Source: Rubripirellula amarantea
Lineage (GTDB): Bacteria > Planctomycetota > Planctomycetia > Pirellulales > Pirellulaceae
Length of the DNA stretch: 64,000 nucleotides
Assembly (NCBI RefSeq): GCF_007859865.1
Contig: NZ_SJPI01000001.1
Location: 310,001-374,000 of the forward strand
Direction of reading: 5' to 3'
Below, piece after piece: positions 45,183 through 56,223 of this stretch. Numbering within the stretch: the first letter of the stretch is position 1; each line of letters opens with the position of its first letter. The position numbers and the translations under genes are program-made. Below the pieces are notes generated by a model, which was not told the DNA's origin, ran no database searches, and worked only from the letters and a program-made list of their open reading frames with translations.

Positions 45183-46901
45183 ATGACGACGCTGGAAGAC
45201 ATTATGGCCACGCATGGTCAGACAAATAGGAAACCCTTGGGATACTTGTATTGGCTTGCACTGCTGCTGCCATTCCTGCCCATGCTGCTGCCTTATCTGG
45301 CGTCATTGTGGAGCCTGGACTACTACCGATTCTTTCCTATCGCATTGCTAACCGTCGCCTTTCTAGCCTGGAAGCGAGTAGCTCGACCGCTAGAGCCTCC
45401 ACGAGGATATTTTGGCTGGATTCTCGTTGGCTTAGCACTCGCACTAGCAGCTAGCAGTATTATCGTGGGCACGTTCGCCCCAGCTGTGATCGGGTTTGCC
45501 ATCGCAATCACTGGCTTCTTCTGGTCGCAGAGCGATCGTTCTGGGAGTTCAACCTTCGCATTGTGCCTGCCAGTATGGGTTTTGGTCAGACCTCCTTTTG
45601 GACTCGATGAGCTTCTCATCGTCTGGCTTCAACGCGCCTCCGCTCGACTCATGAGCGTGATTTTAGACTTCGTGGCAATTCCGCATGGAATTCGAGGAAA
45701 TGAATTACGGTTGCCGGACAAGGAGCTATTCGTTGCTGAATTGTGCTCCGGCATTCTGTCGTTTTATACGATTGCGTTTCTCGCATTTATCATAATGGCA
45801 CTGATGAGACGCAAGATTTTCTTGGCACCGGTTTATCTAGCCATTGCGGTCATTGTCTCAGTAGTTGCCTACACCGCCAAGATCTCACTGATCACGATGG
45901 CGGACGCTTGGCTGCAATGGGACTGGACGTCTGGTTGGGCGAGTTCCATCTTGGGCTATATCATTCTATTGCTATGCTTCGGTCTGCTTTGGTCGTTTGA
46001 CAACCTAGTGGCTAGCTTTTGTCATCCTGTTGAAGGGACGCATGGCGCGAGTGAATACAACCCTTTGGTCAAGTTATGGAATCTGCTATTTGACGATGGC
46101 AAAGAGGCTTCACTCAGTCAAACAACTGAGACCAGACAGTCGAATTCAAGATCTAACATGCGCTACGTGTTCTTGTCACTGTGCTTGCTGTTGACGCTTG
46201 GAACCCTGTTTGCGTCTATCAGTTATGTCAGTGCAGGAACGAGCTCATCGGGTGACGATGTGTCTTTGCAGCTTATCATCGACCCATCGCCTCAACTTAT
46301 CGAGGACGCGACGAAACACCTGACGATCGAAGATCACCAACGAAACCGCAACAACGAAAACCGGAAGCTTGGCCGTAACGCCGACATTTGGACGTGCACC
46401 TTTCAAGATGCTACTTGTCAAATTTTGATCAGCCAAACCTTTTCGAGGTGGCAAGAATTTTCAATCTCGTATCAACGGGACTGGAGACTTCTCAACCGAG
46501 GAAGGTCGAGCATTCCTGAGGACGTCACAGACATTACCGACAGGACTCCAATAGCAATGGCAAGGTTTCGCAAGCGAGTCGACACTGCGAACTCGTACGG
46601 ATACCTTTTATATTCCGCACTCACTCCTGATGGCGTCGCCGTTGCTCCGCCCCAAGACCTGGGTAGGTTAACTGCTTATCTTGATTTCCGGAGGAGCAAC
46701 CAACGAGAACCTCTGCTGATGATGCAAGCGTGGCTTATCACTGAAGGACGTTTATCTGCAGCGGAGATCGACGAGGTCCGAAGCGACTTTTTTCGGATCC
46801 GAGACTCCCTCGCTTCGGAGGTCCGATCCGGTGCCAGTAGTCAACAACCACGTACTCCCGATGTGCCAGTCACCGGAGAATCCCAAGGCCTTGATCAATG
46901 A
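45183..46901 (+). CDS. Exosortase-like paralogue with altered active site
   Basis: A 572-residue protein with the same layout as the exosortase at 39161: about eight helices, then a helix near residue 330 and a periplasmic C-terminal domain. Cys188 in AELCSGI is kept. In ungapped alignment to the first exosortase (Cys204-Arg249-His270, intervals 45 and 21) the equivalent positions are Lys233 (TAKIS) and Ser254 (GWASSILG). Two of three catalytic positions are thus substituted. The protein may be a catalytically dead partner, have changed chemistry, or use shifted residues. It overlaps the next TPR gene by ATGA. Confidence 0.8.
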   Translation: MTTLEDIMATHGQTNRKPLGYLYWLALLLPFLPMLLPYLASLWSLDYYRFFPIALLTVAFLAWKRVARPLEPPRGYFGWILVGLALALAASSIIVGTFAPAVIGFAIAITGFFWSQSDRSGSSTFALCLPVWVLVRPPFGLDELLIVWLQRASARLMSVILDFVAIPHGIRGNELRLPDKELFVAELCSGILSFYTIAFLAFIIMALMRRKIFLAPVYLAIAVIVSVVAYTAKISLITMADAWLQWDWTSGWASSILGYIILLLCFGLLWSFDNLVASFCHPVEGTHGASEYNPLVKLWNLLFDDGKEASLSQTTETRQSNSRSNMRYVFLSLCLLLTLGTLFASISYVSAGTSSSGDDVSLQLIIDPSPQLIEDATKHLTIEDHQRNRNNENRKLGRNADIWTCTFQDATCQILISQTFSRWQEFSISYQRDWRLLNRGRSSIPEDVTDITDRTPIAMARFRKRVDTANSYGYLLYSALTPDGVAVAPPQDLGRLTAYLDFRRSNQREPLLMMQAWLITEGRLSAAEIDEVRSDFFRIRDSLASEVRSGASSQQPRTPDVPVTGESQGLDQ

Positions 46902-48409
46902 TGCAATACTTTAACCCTCTTGCATGGGCTCGGTGGATTCGTCAATTCGTTTATGCTTGGCTGCTTTCCATTCCTTGGCAAAGTGCCGCTAAGGCCTCTC
47001 CCGCTGTTGCGACGCTCATTGTGATTTTAATCGTGGCGTCAGTTGCGTTTTCGGGCTTTAGTTCGTGGCGTAATTCGCTTATCGCGGCGCAGACGGAGAC
47101 CGCCTGGCAAAACGAAGACTACGCTACCGCTGAATTGGTAATTCGACGCCAGCTCAACATGAACCGACAGTCGCCCGATCTGCTTTACAGATTGGGGCTC
47201 GCACGTGATTCCCAGGAAGAGCGTGACGAAGCAACTGAAATCATGCGAAACTTGGTTCGGTCATATAACCATGCTCCCGCAGCCATGTGGATTTTGCGAA
47301 ACGTCTATTCTGAATTGGCATGGGCGAAGCTCAGCAAAGCTGAACGCAATGAGCTGGGGAACCTGCTATCTCTGCTCAGCCGGGAAGCTCCCAAAGACCC
47401 CAACATCAAACGTACATACGCGGACTACCTCATCACCACAGGTGATGAAGAGATGGCAATCAAACTTCTTTCCGAACTGGCAGAGAATCAGCCCATGCAG
47501 GGCTTACGGGCTGCCGCAGTCGCAAAACGACTTGGAAAGAATCGACAATCTGTAATGCTCGCCGAGCAAACGCTCAGCAACTTGCAAAAGCGGGCTTCTG
47601 AAGAACCTGGTGACATTAGGCTCTCACTTGCAATTGCCCAGAACCAAATTTTCTTGGAAAAGCATCCCGAATCCGTTCGTACTCTGCAAACCGCAATCGC
47701 CAATGCAAAGACTCCTGAAGAAGCAGACCTTCTTCGGATGTCGATGAGCGATGCAATCGTCGTTTGGATTGGCTCGATAGAAAAAGCTCCAGTCGAAACC
47801 CAAGAAGACAAACTGCAAGTGCTTAAGATGCTGCAGGTCGCGTTAAAGTTCGCGCCGAATAATCCCCGAGTGTTGACACTCGTGGCGGATCAGGTGCTAG
47901 CAACGCTGGACGAAAATGATGAACAACTCAAAAAAATTCGTAATGCCCTCGTATCAGGCAGCTCGCCTGGTATCGCGCACTTCATTCGGGGCACCGCAGC
48001 ATTGATGAAAGACGATGTTGAACGAGCTACTACGTCTCTCGAATTGGCAGCAAAGGAATTGCCTCGTAGCGGAGCTATTCTCAATAACTTAGCCGTGGCA
48101 CTGTCGATGCGTGGTGACGAGCACCTAGAGCGGGCCTTAAAAATATCCGAGCAGGCAATTTCGACGACCCCAAACGCTACTCCGCATTTTTATGAAACTC
48201 GCGGTCAAATACTCTTCCGGCTAAAACGATATCAAGACGCGATAACCGACCTCGAATTGGCGCTTAGCGTCCCGTCGCTAGCACCACAGGCTCATTTGTC
48301 GCTCGCAGTTTGTTATCGCGAACTTGGAGAACCAGAGTTGGCAAAAATGCATGAAGAAGCTGCAAAAACGACTGCCTCAGCCAGCGAACCTACTTCTGAG
48401 TCCTCATAG
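46898..48409 (+). CDS. Membrane-anchored TPR protein (partner of exosortase 2)
   Basis: A 503-residue protein with one transmembrane segment (about 37-54, TLIVILIVASVAFSGF) and about ten TPR-like helical repeats, for example ATAELVIRRQLNMNRQSPDLLYRLGLA and YQDAITDLELALSVP near the end. It shares length and topology with the TPR protein at 40926 and is translationally coupled to the second exosortase, whose stop lies within its tandem ATG-ATG start. Probably a periplasmic scaffold for assembly or sorting. It ends the EPS locus, with a terminator about 55 bases on. Confidence 0.78.
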   Translation: MMQYFNPLAWARWIRQFVYAWLLSIPWQSAAKASPAVATLIVILIVASVAFSGFSSWRNSLIAAQTETAWQNEDYATAELVIRRQLNMNRQSPDLLYRLGLARDSQEERDEATEIMRNLVRSYNHAPAAMWILRNVYSELAWAKLSKAERNELGNLLSLLSREAPKDPNIKRTYADYLITTGDEEMAIKLLSELAENQPMQGLRAAAVAKRLGKNRQSVMLAEQTLSNLQKRASEEPGDIRLSLAIAQNQIFLEKHPESVRTLQTAIANAKTPEEADLLRMSMSDAIVVWIGSIEKAPVETQEDKLQVLKMLQVALKFAPNNPRVLTLVADQVLATLDENDEQLKKIRNALVSGSSPGIAHFIRGTAALMKDDVERATTSLELAAKELPRSGAILNNLAVALSMRGDEHLERALKISEQAISTTPNATPHFYETRGQILFRLKRYQDAITDLELALSVPSLAPQAHLSLAVCYRELGEPELAKMHEEAAKTTASASEPTSESS

Positions 48410-48460
48410 GACTATGTCGCTGCATCAAATCACCACTTGATGACTTTTCCCCTAGAGGCA

Positions 48461-48494
48461 CAAAAAAAACGGCCGACTTTCGTCGGCCGTTTTC
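48461..48494. terminator. Bidirectional terminator between TPR gene and groEL
   Basis: A perfect 9-bp stem, ACGGCCGAC and GTCGGCCGT around a TTTC loop (48469-48490), is flanked by an A-run on the left and TTT on the right, so it can terminate both the plus-strand EPS operon and the minus-strand groESL operon, which converge here. Confidence 0.9.
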
Positions 48495-48519
48495 GTTGGT
48501 TCATGCTAAGCAGTTGGGC

Positions 48520-50142
<1,623 letters not shown>

Positions 50143-50192
50143 CTATGTGATTGGTAGTGAAAGAGAAAGGAATGGGTGGGTCGACCGAGCGA

Positions 50193-50510
50193 TTACTCGA
50201 TGACAGCCAGCACGTCGTCTTCGCGCATCAACAGATACTCGACGTCGTCGATTTCGACGGTTTCACCAGCGTAGTGACTGAACAGAACCACATCGCCATC
50301 CTTAAGCTGGCTCTTCGCACGACTGCCATCGTCAAGCAGCTTGCCGCTTCCGATTGCGACAACGGTGCCGCGAGCAGGTTTTTCACGAGCGGAATCAGGC
50401 AGCACGATACCGCCAGCAGTGGTTTCTTCGCTTTCGACTCGCTTGATAACGATGCGTTCGCCCATGGGTTGCAAGCGAACTTTGGAGTTCTTCTTCGTGG
50501 CAGTCGCCAT
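50193..50510 (-). CDS. groES: Co-chaperonin GroES
   Basis: A 105-residue Hsp10. VRLQPMGERIVIKRVESEETTAGGIVLPDSA contains the mobile loop, followed by GTVVAIGSGK and a DVVLFSHYAGETVEIDDVEYLLMREDDVLAVIE-type C-terminus, all canonical. It caps the GroEL ring. The N-terminus has an extra basic stretch (MATATKKNSK). The upstream sequence carries ACTCTAAAG twice in tandem just before the ATG; neither this nor the region beyond it matches CIRCE. Confidence 0.96.
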   Translation of the reverse strand: MATATKKNSKVRLQPMGERIVIKRVESEETTAGGIVLPDSAREKPARGTVVAIGSGKLLDDGSRAKSQLKDGDVVLFSHYAGETVEIDDVEYLLMREDDVLAVIE

Positions 50511-50859
50511 CTTTAGAGTCCCTTTAGAGTGAGTGGTAGGAAAGAGTTAATTGAGTGTTCGGGAAGCGTTGCGGCCAAATTTCGACGCTCAACCAGCACT
50601 GCCTTCAAAAAACTCAGGCTGGACCGAGAGCGCACCTTTGGCAGGTCACGCGAATTTGTTCGCTAGAACAGCAAGCGGTGTGCCATTCGCAAAAACAAAC
50701 CTCTAAAGCGTTGACAGAAAACAACTTAAGACAAACCGACTATGCGAACGCACAACTCCGCTTACCAAATTGGCAGAGCGTACTGGACCTATCCGCACGG
50801 AGGACTGGCGCGGGAAAATGGATCAAGACTTCGACGCGGAATTAGCAGTCGAAATGCGA
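50511..50859. other. groES upstream region
   Basis: About 350 bases between the groES start and the DinB-type stop, both on the minus strand. It should hold the groESL promoter. Short hairpins occur (for example GCGAA/TTCGC at 50650-50663) but no T-run or named regulatory motif was found. A D-arm-like string at 50760-50780 is discussed under rejected items. Confidence 0.4.
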
Positions 50860-51351
50860 TCAGATGACCACTGCCTTGCCAAGGTTTCGTCGAACGGGCA
50901 CGAATTGGCCGACGTGCATCATCGGATGAGTAGCAATCAGCATGAAAACGCCCGCTACATTGGGACAGAACCCGGCCAATCGCTCCGGTGGATCCTTGGC
51001 AAGGTCTTCGTCCGTTTGGGCATCAATGGCTGCGAAGGCTGACGCTTTTAACTGCTCAAAGTACTGCAGGTACTCATCCTTGGTTCGAAACTCCGCCGCA
51101 TCATCACTTCCGACGTTCTCTTTGCCGTGCGTTTCCGCAAATCCCTCAGGGAGCTCAATCCCGTGACCAGGAGCCACCGATTCGAGCAGCATGACTTCGG
51201 AGCTGATCAGATGCCCTAGTTGCCACGCGACGTGATTGCAGCCTTCGCAGGGCCGATTAAGCAACTCTGCGTCCGAAAGGTCACTTACGTAAGTCGACAA
51301 CACCATCCGGCTGAAGTCATAGGCGTTCTTGATGGCATCTTTGGCATGCAT
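50860..51351 (-). CDS. DinB-fold protein
   Basis: A 163-residue four-helix-bundle protein of the DinB/YfiT superfamily. The probable metal-binding His residues are visible in NHVAWQLGHLISSE and in HPMMHVGQFVPVRR, the two conserved blocks of the fold. Members act in thiol transfer (for example mycothiol- or bacillithiol-dependent S-transfer) or are of unknown role. Length is normal. Its function here is not resolvable from context. Confidence 0.82.
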   Translation of the reverse strand: MHAKDAIKNAYDFSRMVLSTYVSDLSDAELLNRPCEGCNHVAWQLGHLISSEVMLLESVAPGHGIELPEGFAETHGKENVGSDDAAEFRTKDEYLQYFEQLKASAFAAIDAQTDEDLAKDPPERLAGFCPNVAGVFMLIATHPMMHVGQFVPVRRNLGKAVVI

Positions 51352-51484
51352 AACGGCACTTTCGGAAAGGAGTGAGAGAAAAGCGGCAAACGGCGGAGCT
51401 TCGTTTTAGCCCGTTTCTTCTAGGACCGTATCGATGAGTCGCGGTTACACCCCAAAATAAAGGCCAGGATTTCTCGCTGGCCAA

Positions 51485-51540
51485 ACAAGACGAACATCAC
51501 AAGACGAACATCACAAGACGAACATCACAAGACGAACATC
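51485..51540. repeat. 14-nt tandem repeat, 4 copies
   Basis: The unit ACAAGACGAACATC is repeated four times exactly, in the spacer between the DinB-type gene start and the transketolase stop. Unit length is not a multiple of 3, and no gene spans it. It resembles the other short intergenic tandem arrays in this window. Confidence 0.9.
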
Positions 51541-51580
51541 GTGAAGACGGTCGCTAGTGAAGCCGGGCGTCCACGGGGAA

Positions 51581-53626
51581 TTAGGCTTTCGCGGCAGCAG
51601 CCACGGCAGCGGCATTGATGCCGAAATGCTCGTAAACCTTGTCGAACGGTCCACTGGCACCGTACCCGCTCATTCCGACAAATTTGCCCTGGCTACCAAT
51701 CCAGCGGTCCCAGCACATCCGCAGGCCTGCTTCGACTGCGACTCGGTTGGTCACCGCCGGCGGCAATACTTCGTCGATGTACGCTTGGTCCTGATCAGCA
51801 AACAGATCCATGCAAGGCATGCTCACGACACGAACCTTCTTGCCCTCGGCTTCCAGTGTTTCGGCTGCTGAAACGGCGTAGTTCAACTCGCTGCCACTAC
51901 CCATCAAAATAACGTCGGGTGTGCCATCGCAGTCCTTTAGAACGTAGCCACCTTTGGCACATCCCGAGGCCGCCGCATACTTATCCCGGCAAAGGGTAGG
52001 CATGTTTTGACGAGACAGAACGAATGCTGCAGGACTGCGATGCATTTGCATTGCGGTGCGGTAGCACTCAGCGACCTCATTGGAATCGCCAGGGCGGAAT
52101 ACGAAAAGATTAGGGATCGCACGGCAAGCAGTCAGGTGCTCGACTGGTTGGTGAGTTGGACCGTCTTCGCCGACACCGATCGAGTCGTGTGTAAGGATGT
52201 AAAGGACGGGTTGATGCATGATGGCTGCCAACCGCATTCCGCCACGCATGTAATCAGTGAAAACAAAGAACGTCGCACCGTAGGCACGCAGCCCAGAGAG
52301 CGATAAACCGTTAACAATCCCTGACATGGCGTGTTCGCGAATGCCAAAGTGCAAGTTGCGTCCGCTGTACTGTTTGGGCAAGAACTCACCAGCGCCATCG
52401 AACGTCAAGTCGGACTTGTTGCTTGGCGCCAAGTCAGCGGATCCGCCAATCATGAAAGGGATGTTCTTGGCAATGGCATTGAGCACTTTGCCACTGCTAT
52501 TTCGCGTGGCATCACCCTTCGCATCGGCAGGGAAGACTGGGATATCCGCGTCCCAACCCGCAGGCAATTCGCCAGCGAACATGGCCTTCAATTCAGCAGC
52601 CTTTTCGGGATGATCCGACTGATACTTGGCCCATTGCTTCGACCAGGCTTCGTACGCTTCTGCGCCTCGGGCTCCCAGATTCGCCGCAAAATGCTCACGA
52701 ACGCCATCAGGAACGTAGAACTTCTCATCCTTTGGCAGTCCGTAGCTTTCCTTAGCCAGGGCGACTTCATCCCAGCCCAAGGGTGCACCGTGTGCGTTGT
52801 GCGTGTTTTGCTTGTTGGGGGCACCATAACCGATGATGCTTTTGATGATGATGATCGTCGGCTTGTCTTTGCAAGCTTGGAAGTTCGCTACGGCTTTGGC
52901 AATCGCCTTTCGATCATTGGCATCAGCGACATGAACAACGTTCCACCCAAGACCTTCGAACCTAACGCCGACGTCTTCGCTGAACGCCAGATCGGTATCA
53001 CCTTCGATCGTGATGCTGTTGTCGTCATAGAGCCAACAAACGTTATCGAGTTTCAGGTGCCCTGCGACGGAAGCAGCTTCACAAGCAACACCCTCCATTA
53101 GGTCCCCGTCGCTGCAAATCGCGTACACGTTGTAGTCAAACAACTTAGCGTCAGGAGTGTTGTAGTTTTCGGCGAGCCATTTTTGAGCCATCGCCATGCC
53201 AACACTGTTGCTGACACCAGCTCCCAAGGGTCCGGTCGTGGTTTCGATTCCGGCAGCTTCGCCATACTCGGGGTGGCCCGCGCAAACGCTACCGATTTGG
53301 CGAAAGTTTTTGATTGCGTCGAGCGAAATGGCAAGCTCGCCGTTGCCTTTGCCATTGCGATCCACCTCTTTAACGCCCGCCAAGTGCAGGGTGCTATAGA
53401 GCAGCATCGAGGCATGTCCGCAGGACAGAACAAAGCGATCGCGTCCGGGCCACTGAGGGTTTTCCGGATCGTAGCTCATCGTGTGATTGAACAATTGATA
53501 TGCGATTGGCGCTAATGCCATCGGCGTACCGGGGTGACCGCTGTTGGCCGTTTGCACGGCGTCCATGCTGAGGGCTCGGATGGTGTCAACGGCCAAGGTG
53601 TCGATGTCAGTCGATGCAACGCTCAT
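51581..53626 (-). CDS. tkt: Transketolase
   Basis: Transketolase moves two-carbon ketol units between sugar phosphates in the pentose phosphate pathway, using thiamine diphosphate. The 681-residue product is full length. Visible motifs: HPGTPMALAPIAY near the N-terminus, the TPP/metal segment CSDGDLMEGVACEAASVAGH, ATRNSSGKVLNAIAK, the pyrimidine-site region FGIREHAMSGIVNG and SIGVGEDGPTHQPVEHL. The ATG is preceded by AAGAGAGACCTCGCCG, very similar to the leader of msrB in this window. It appears monocistronic. Confidence 0.97.
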   Translation of the reverse strand: MSVASTDIDTLAVDTIRALSMDAVQTANSGHPGTPMALAPIAYQLFNHTMSYDPENPQWPGRDRFVLSCGHASMLLYSTLHLAGVKEVDRNGKGNGELAISLDAIKNFRQIGSVCAGHPEYGEAAGIETTTGPLGAGVSNSVGMAMAQKWLAENYNTPDAKLFDYNVYAICSDGDLMEGVACEAASVAGHLKLDNVCWLYDDNSITIEGDTDLAFSEDVGVRFEGLGWNVVHVADANDRKAIAKAVANFQACKDKPTIIIIKSIIGYGAPNKQNTHNAHGAPLGWDEVALAKESYGLPKDEKFYVPDGVREHFAANLGARGAEAYEAWSKQWAKYQSDHPEKAAELKAMFAGELPAGWDADIPVFPADAKGDATRNSSGKVLNAIAKNIPFMIGGSADLAPSNKSDLTFDGAGEFLPKQYSGRNLHFGIREHAMSGIVNGLSLSGLRAYGATFFVFTDYMRGGMRLAAIMHQPVLYILTHDSIGVGEDGPTHQPVEHLTACRAIPNLFVFRPGDSNEVAECYRTAMQMHRSPAAFVLSRQNMPTLCRDKYAAASGCAKGGYVLKDCDGTPDVILMGSGSELNYAVSAAETLEAEGKKVRVVSMPCMDLFADQDQAYIDEVLPPAVTNRVAVEAGLRMCWDRWIGSQGKFVGMSGYGASGPFDKVYEHFGINAAAVAAAAKA

Positions 53627-54084
53627 CGGCGAGGTCTCTCTTTGAACGATTTGAGTAGGAAATTGCTTAGCAAATCGTAATGACCCAGCAGTCGAATCGA
53701 AAGGGCTGGACGCTAGAAAACTGCCCCCTCACAGGACAGACCGCCGACGCGACGCCACATCACGATCCCTGCACTCTCCATCAACAGCCATTCTGTCGAC
53801 CAATGCTGCCCAGGGACGACCACCTGCGGAAAAAAGCGATCACCAGCAGAGCTTTACACACCGCCTAGTTCGGATTGTGAGGGAAAGGAGTCGTCAATCG
53901 CCTGCAGCAACCATGCCCCGCAGAGAAATGCCGCGAATCTTGGATTATGATCTGTATCAAGGCTCACGCGTACCTCTTCTGATCGCGACCCGAGCAATAC
54001 ACTCAAACGCACTATCGCTTGCGTCTACTACGATTCACCCAAAATAGACCTGGCGTGCAGTATGCCGGACGTTCCAGGAAGACT
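53627..54084. other. Spacer between transketolase and acyltransferase genes
   Basis: About 460 bases between divergent genes. It should contain both promoters. Short frames have no family resemblance. I see no RNA gene, repeat or strong hairpin here. Confidence 0.4.
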
Positions 54085-55155
54085 ATGCCCCGCTCCCGCG
54101 ATCCCAACTTAGACCTACTGCGTGCGATCGCTATCTTGATGGTTCTGGCTTTTCACATTGTCCCGATGTGGCCGACCAAGTATCCAGCACTCAAGGCAGC
54201 AACCCACCTCGGAAAGTACGGCGTCATCCTCTTCTTTGTGCTTAGCGGATGGCTGATTGGTGGAATTTACTGGCGTGAGTACGCCAAAGAAGGGCGAGTT
54301 CGGCTGGGCAACTTCTGGATGCGTCGCTGGATGCGCACGGCACCTCCCTACTTCGCGGGAGTCCTGCTGGGCTATGGTGCCGTTCGCCTAGCTCGATACG
54401 AGCCGTTTGACTTTCGTTACCTGTTTTTCCTGCAGAATTACGAGACAGACATGCCCTTCTATCGAATCAGTTGGTCTCTGTGCGTCGAAGAGCATTTCTA
54501 CCTCGTGCTACCTTTTGTGGGATTCGCTCTGACAAAGTTGAATCGCACCTGGGCCGCGATTGCGTTATGGACACTTCCCTTGCTTCCGCCTCTATTGCGA
54601 GTGATTGACCCGAACGCAGGACTTGAAACCCCGTTTGGCTATGGCCACGCGGCGACCCATCTTATCGCTGAGGGATTAATCCTAGGCGTGGCAGCGTCCT
54701 TCACTGCTCGCTTTTTCCCACAAACCTGGGCGTCGATCCAAAAAGCAGCTTCCTACCTGTTCGTTCCGGCGTTGCTGGTGTTCGCGTCATTGACTTGGTG
54801 GGACGAGCACTCGATCTACTATGCCGGGCAATCGGTGGTCGCGTTCTGCTGTCTCGTCTGGCTTGCTGCTTTGGCAGGACGCCGTGCCGTGCCGTATTCG
54901 GCAAACTCGGTGGTCTATGCGATTGCAATCACGTCCTACAGCGTTTACCTGACACACAGTCTGGCAATTCATTTTGCGCGTCGCTACTTTGTTCCCAAGG
55001 GCAGCCTCGGATCAGAACTCCTATGCTTGGTGCTTTGGCTTACCTTGATTGCTGCTTCCGGCATACTGTTTTACTTTTGCATCGAACGAACCGCGATCGC
55101 GCTGCGGGAACGCGTGACGAGACAAACTAAAGATCCGCAAGGCACATCGTCTTAG
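54085..55155 (+). CDS. Membrane acyltransferase 3, OafA/YrhL family
   Basis: A 356-residue polytopic protein with about ten hydrophobic segments. It begins NLDLLRAIAILMVLAFHIVPMW, which contains the catalytic His region of the acyltransferase-3 family, then GVILFFVLSGWLIGGIYW and RISWSLCVEEHFYLVLP, all signature blocks. Such enzymes O-acylate surface sugars across the inner membrane. The start at 54085 has AGGA upstream; the open frame extends 22 codons further. It lies outside the EPS locus but could act on its product. Confidence 0.88.
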   Translation: MPRSRDPNLDLLRAIAILMVLAFHIVPMWPTKYPALKAATHLGKYGVILFFVLSGWLIGGIYWREYAKEGRVRLGNFWMRRWMRTAPPYFAGVLLGYGAVRLARYEPFDFRYLFFLQNYETDMPFYRISWSLCVEEHFYLVLPFVGFALTKLNRTWAAIALWTLPLLPPLLRVIDPNAGLETPFGYGHAATHLIAEGLILGVAASFTARFFPQTWASIQKAASYLFVPALLVFASLTWWDEHSIYYAGQSVVAFCCLVWLAALAGRRAVPYSANSVVYAIAITSYSVYLTHSLAIHFARRYFVPKGSLGSELLCLVLWLTLIAASGILFYFCIERTAIALRERVTRQTKDPQGTSS

Positions 55156-55311
55156 TAACAATAGCGAAGTTGTAGCGAAGCAGACCCAAGGGGACTCTAA
55201 AACGCGACATGAGGCTCGACGCTAAACAAACCGTCGCCAAATGTTTGGCTGCAGGCCGAGAACAGCCACCTCTCCAATCAAAGCACACAGAGTGCTTGTC
55301 TTCGATTTGCT

Positions 55312-56082
55312 TCAGAATACCCAATGCTGCATCCGCGAAAGCAAATCGCGGTTGGTCAGGTCAAAATCTAGCGGCGTGAGCGTCACGTTGCCCGCGCGAA
55401 GCTGAGCCACGTCGGCCTGTTCAGGTGGTGGCGTGGCAGGATCGGACCAAAGTGCCCAGTAATAGTGGCGACCTCCCGGATCCGTTCGCCGCTCGTAACT
55501 ACGCCCATACTGAGCCAAACCCATCGGCACGACCTTTGTCTCCCCTTTGCCTGCCCCCTGATGATTAATCGTGGCAGCAGTGGGGATATTTAAATTGAAG
55601 AGTCGCCCAGCGGAATCGGGTTGCTTCACAACCTTCGCGATAACATCCGTCGCGATTGCAGCCGCAGCATCAAAATCGGCGTCCTCGTCGTACTCTAAAG
55701 ACACCGCGACGCTCGTCACACCGAAGAACGCACCTTCGATCGCCGCAGCCACTGTGCCGCTGTAAAGGACATTGATACCAGCATTAAGGCCGCTGTTGAT
55801 ACCACTAACGACCAAGTCGACGGGTTCTTCGCGAAAAAGTTCGGTGATTGATAGCTTCACGCAGTCTGCGGGTGAGCCATCCACCGCCCAAGCCCAATGC
55901 TTTCCGTCCCGGTGAATGGATTTGCAAGTCAGCGGCGTCAAAAAAGTGATGGAATGACCAACGCCGCTTTGTTCCGTTGCGGGAGCTGCAACAACCACAT
56001 CACCGAGTCGGCTTAAACTTCGATGTAGAGCGGCAAGTCCGGGGGCAAACACACCATCATCGTTCGTCAAGAGAATTCGCAT
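55312..56082 (-). CDS. surE: 5'-nucleotidase SurE
   Basis: A 256-residue phosphatase that dephosphorylates nucleoside 5'- and 3'-monophosphates. MRILLTNDDGVFAPGL holds the metal-binding Asp8-Asp9, and EQSGVGHSITF and VVSGINSGLNAG supply the Ser and Asn ligands; YSGTVAAAIEGAFFGV is also conserved. The gene is divergent from guaA and its start is close to the upstream end of the guaA leader. Canonical length. Confidence 0.95.
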   Translation of the reverse strand: MRILLTNDDGVFAPGLAALHRSLSRLGDVVVAAPATEQSGVGHSITFLTPLTCKSIHRDGKHWAWAVDGSPADCVKLSITELFREEPVDLVVSGINSGLNAGINVLYSGTVAAAIEGAFFGVTSVAVSLEYDEDADFDAAAAIATDVIAKVVKQPDSAGRLFNLNIPTAATINHQGAGKGETKVVPMGLAQYGRSYERRTDPGGRHYYWALWSDPATPPPEQADVAQLRAGNVTLTPLDFDLTNRDLLSRMQHWVF

Positions 56083-56223
56083 CGGTAACCTGGATGGATC
56101 GAAATGAGACTTAAAGGAGCGGTTCTTTCGCAGATAAAGCAGGCGAGCCCCTTCATCAAATCAGTGTCATTTTCTACACTTCGAGATTCGATTCCGCGAC
56201 TCCCAAGAAGATGCGACTCCCGC

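Noticed and set aside
8667-48409. PEP-CTERM-type substrate for the exosortases
   Set aside because: No protein in the window ends with a PEP-like motif, a hydrophobic helix and a basic cluster; substrates must be elsewhere.
50511-50600. Possible CIRCE element before groES
   Set aside because: Only partial GAGTG-like strings occur; the TTAGCACTC-N9-GAGTGCTAA inverted repeat is absent.
50760-50800. String resembling a tRNA D-arm (GCTT ... TTGGCAGAGC)
   Set aside because: No acceptor stem, no U8, no anticodon stem-loop and no GGTTCRA T-loop follow; not a tRNA.
52331-53101. 256-codon frame antisense to transketolase
   Set aside because: Antisense shadow; the minus-strand gene carries all transketolase motifs.
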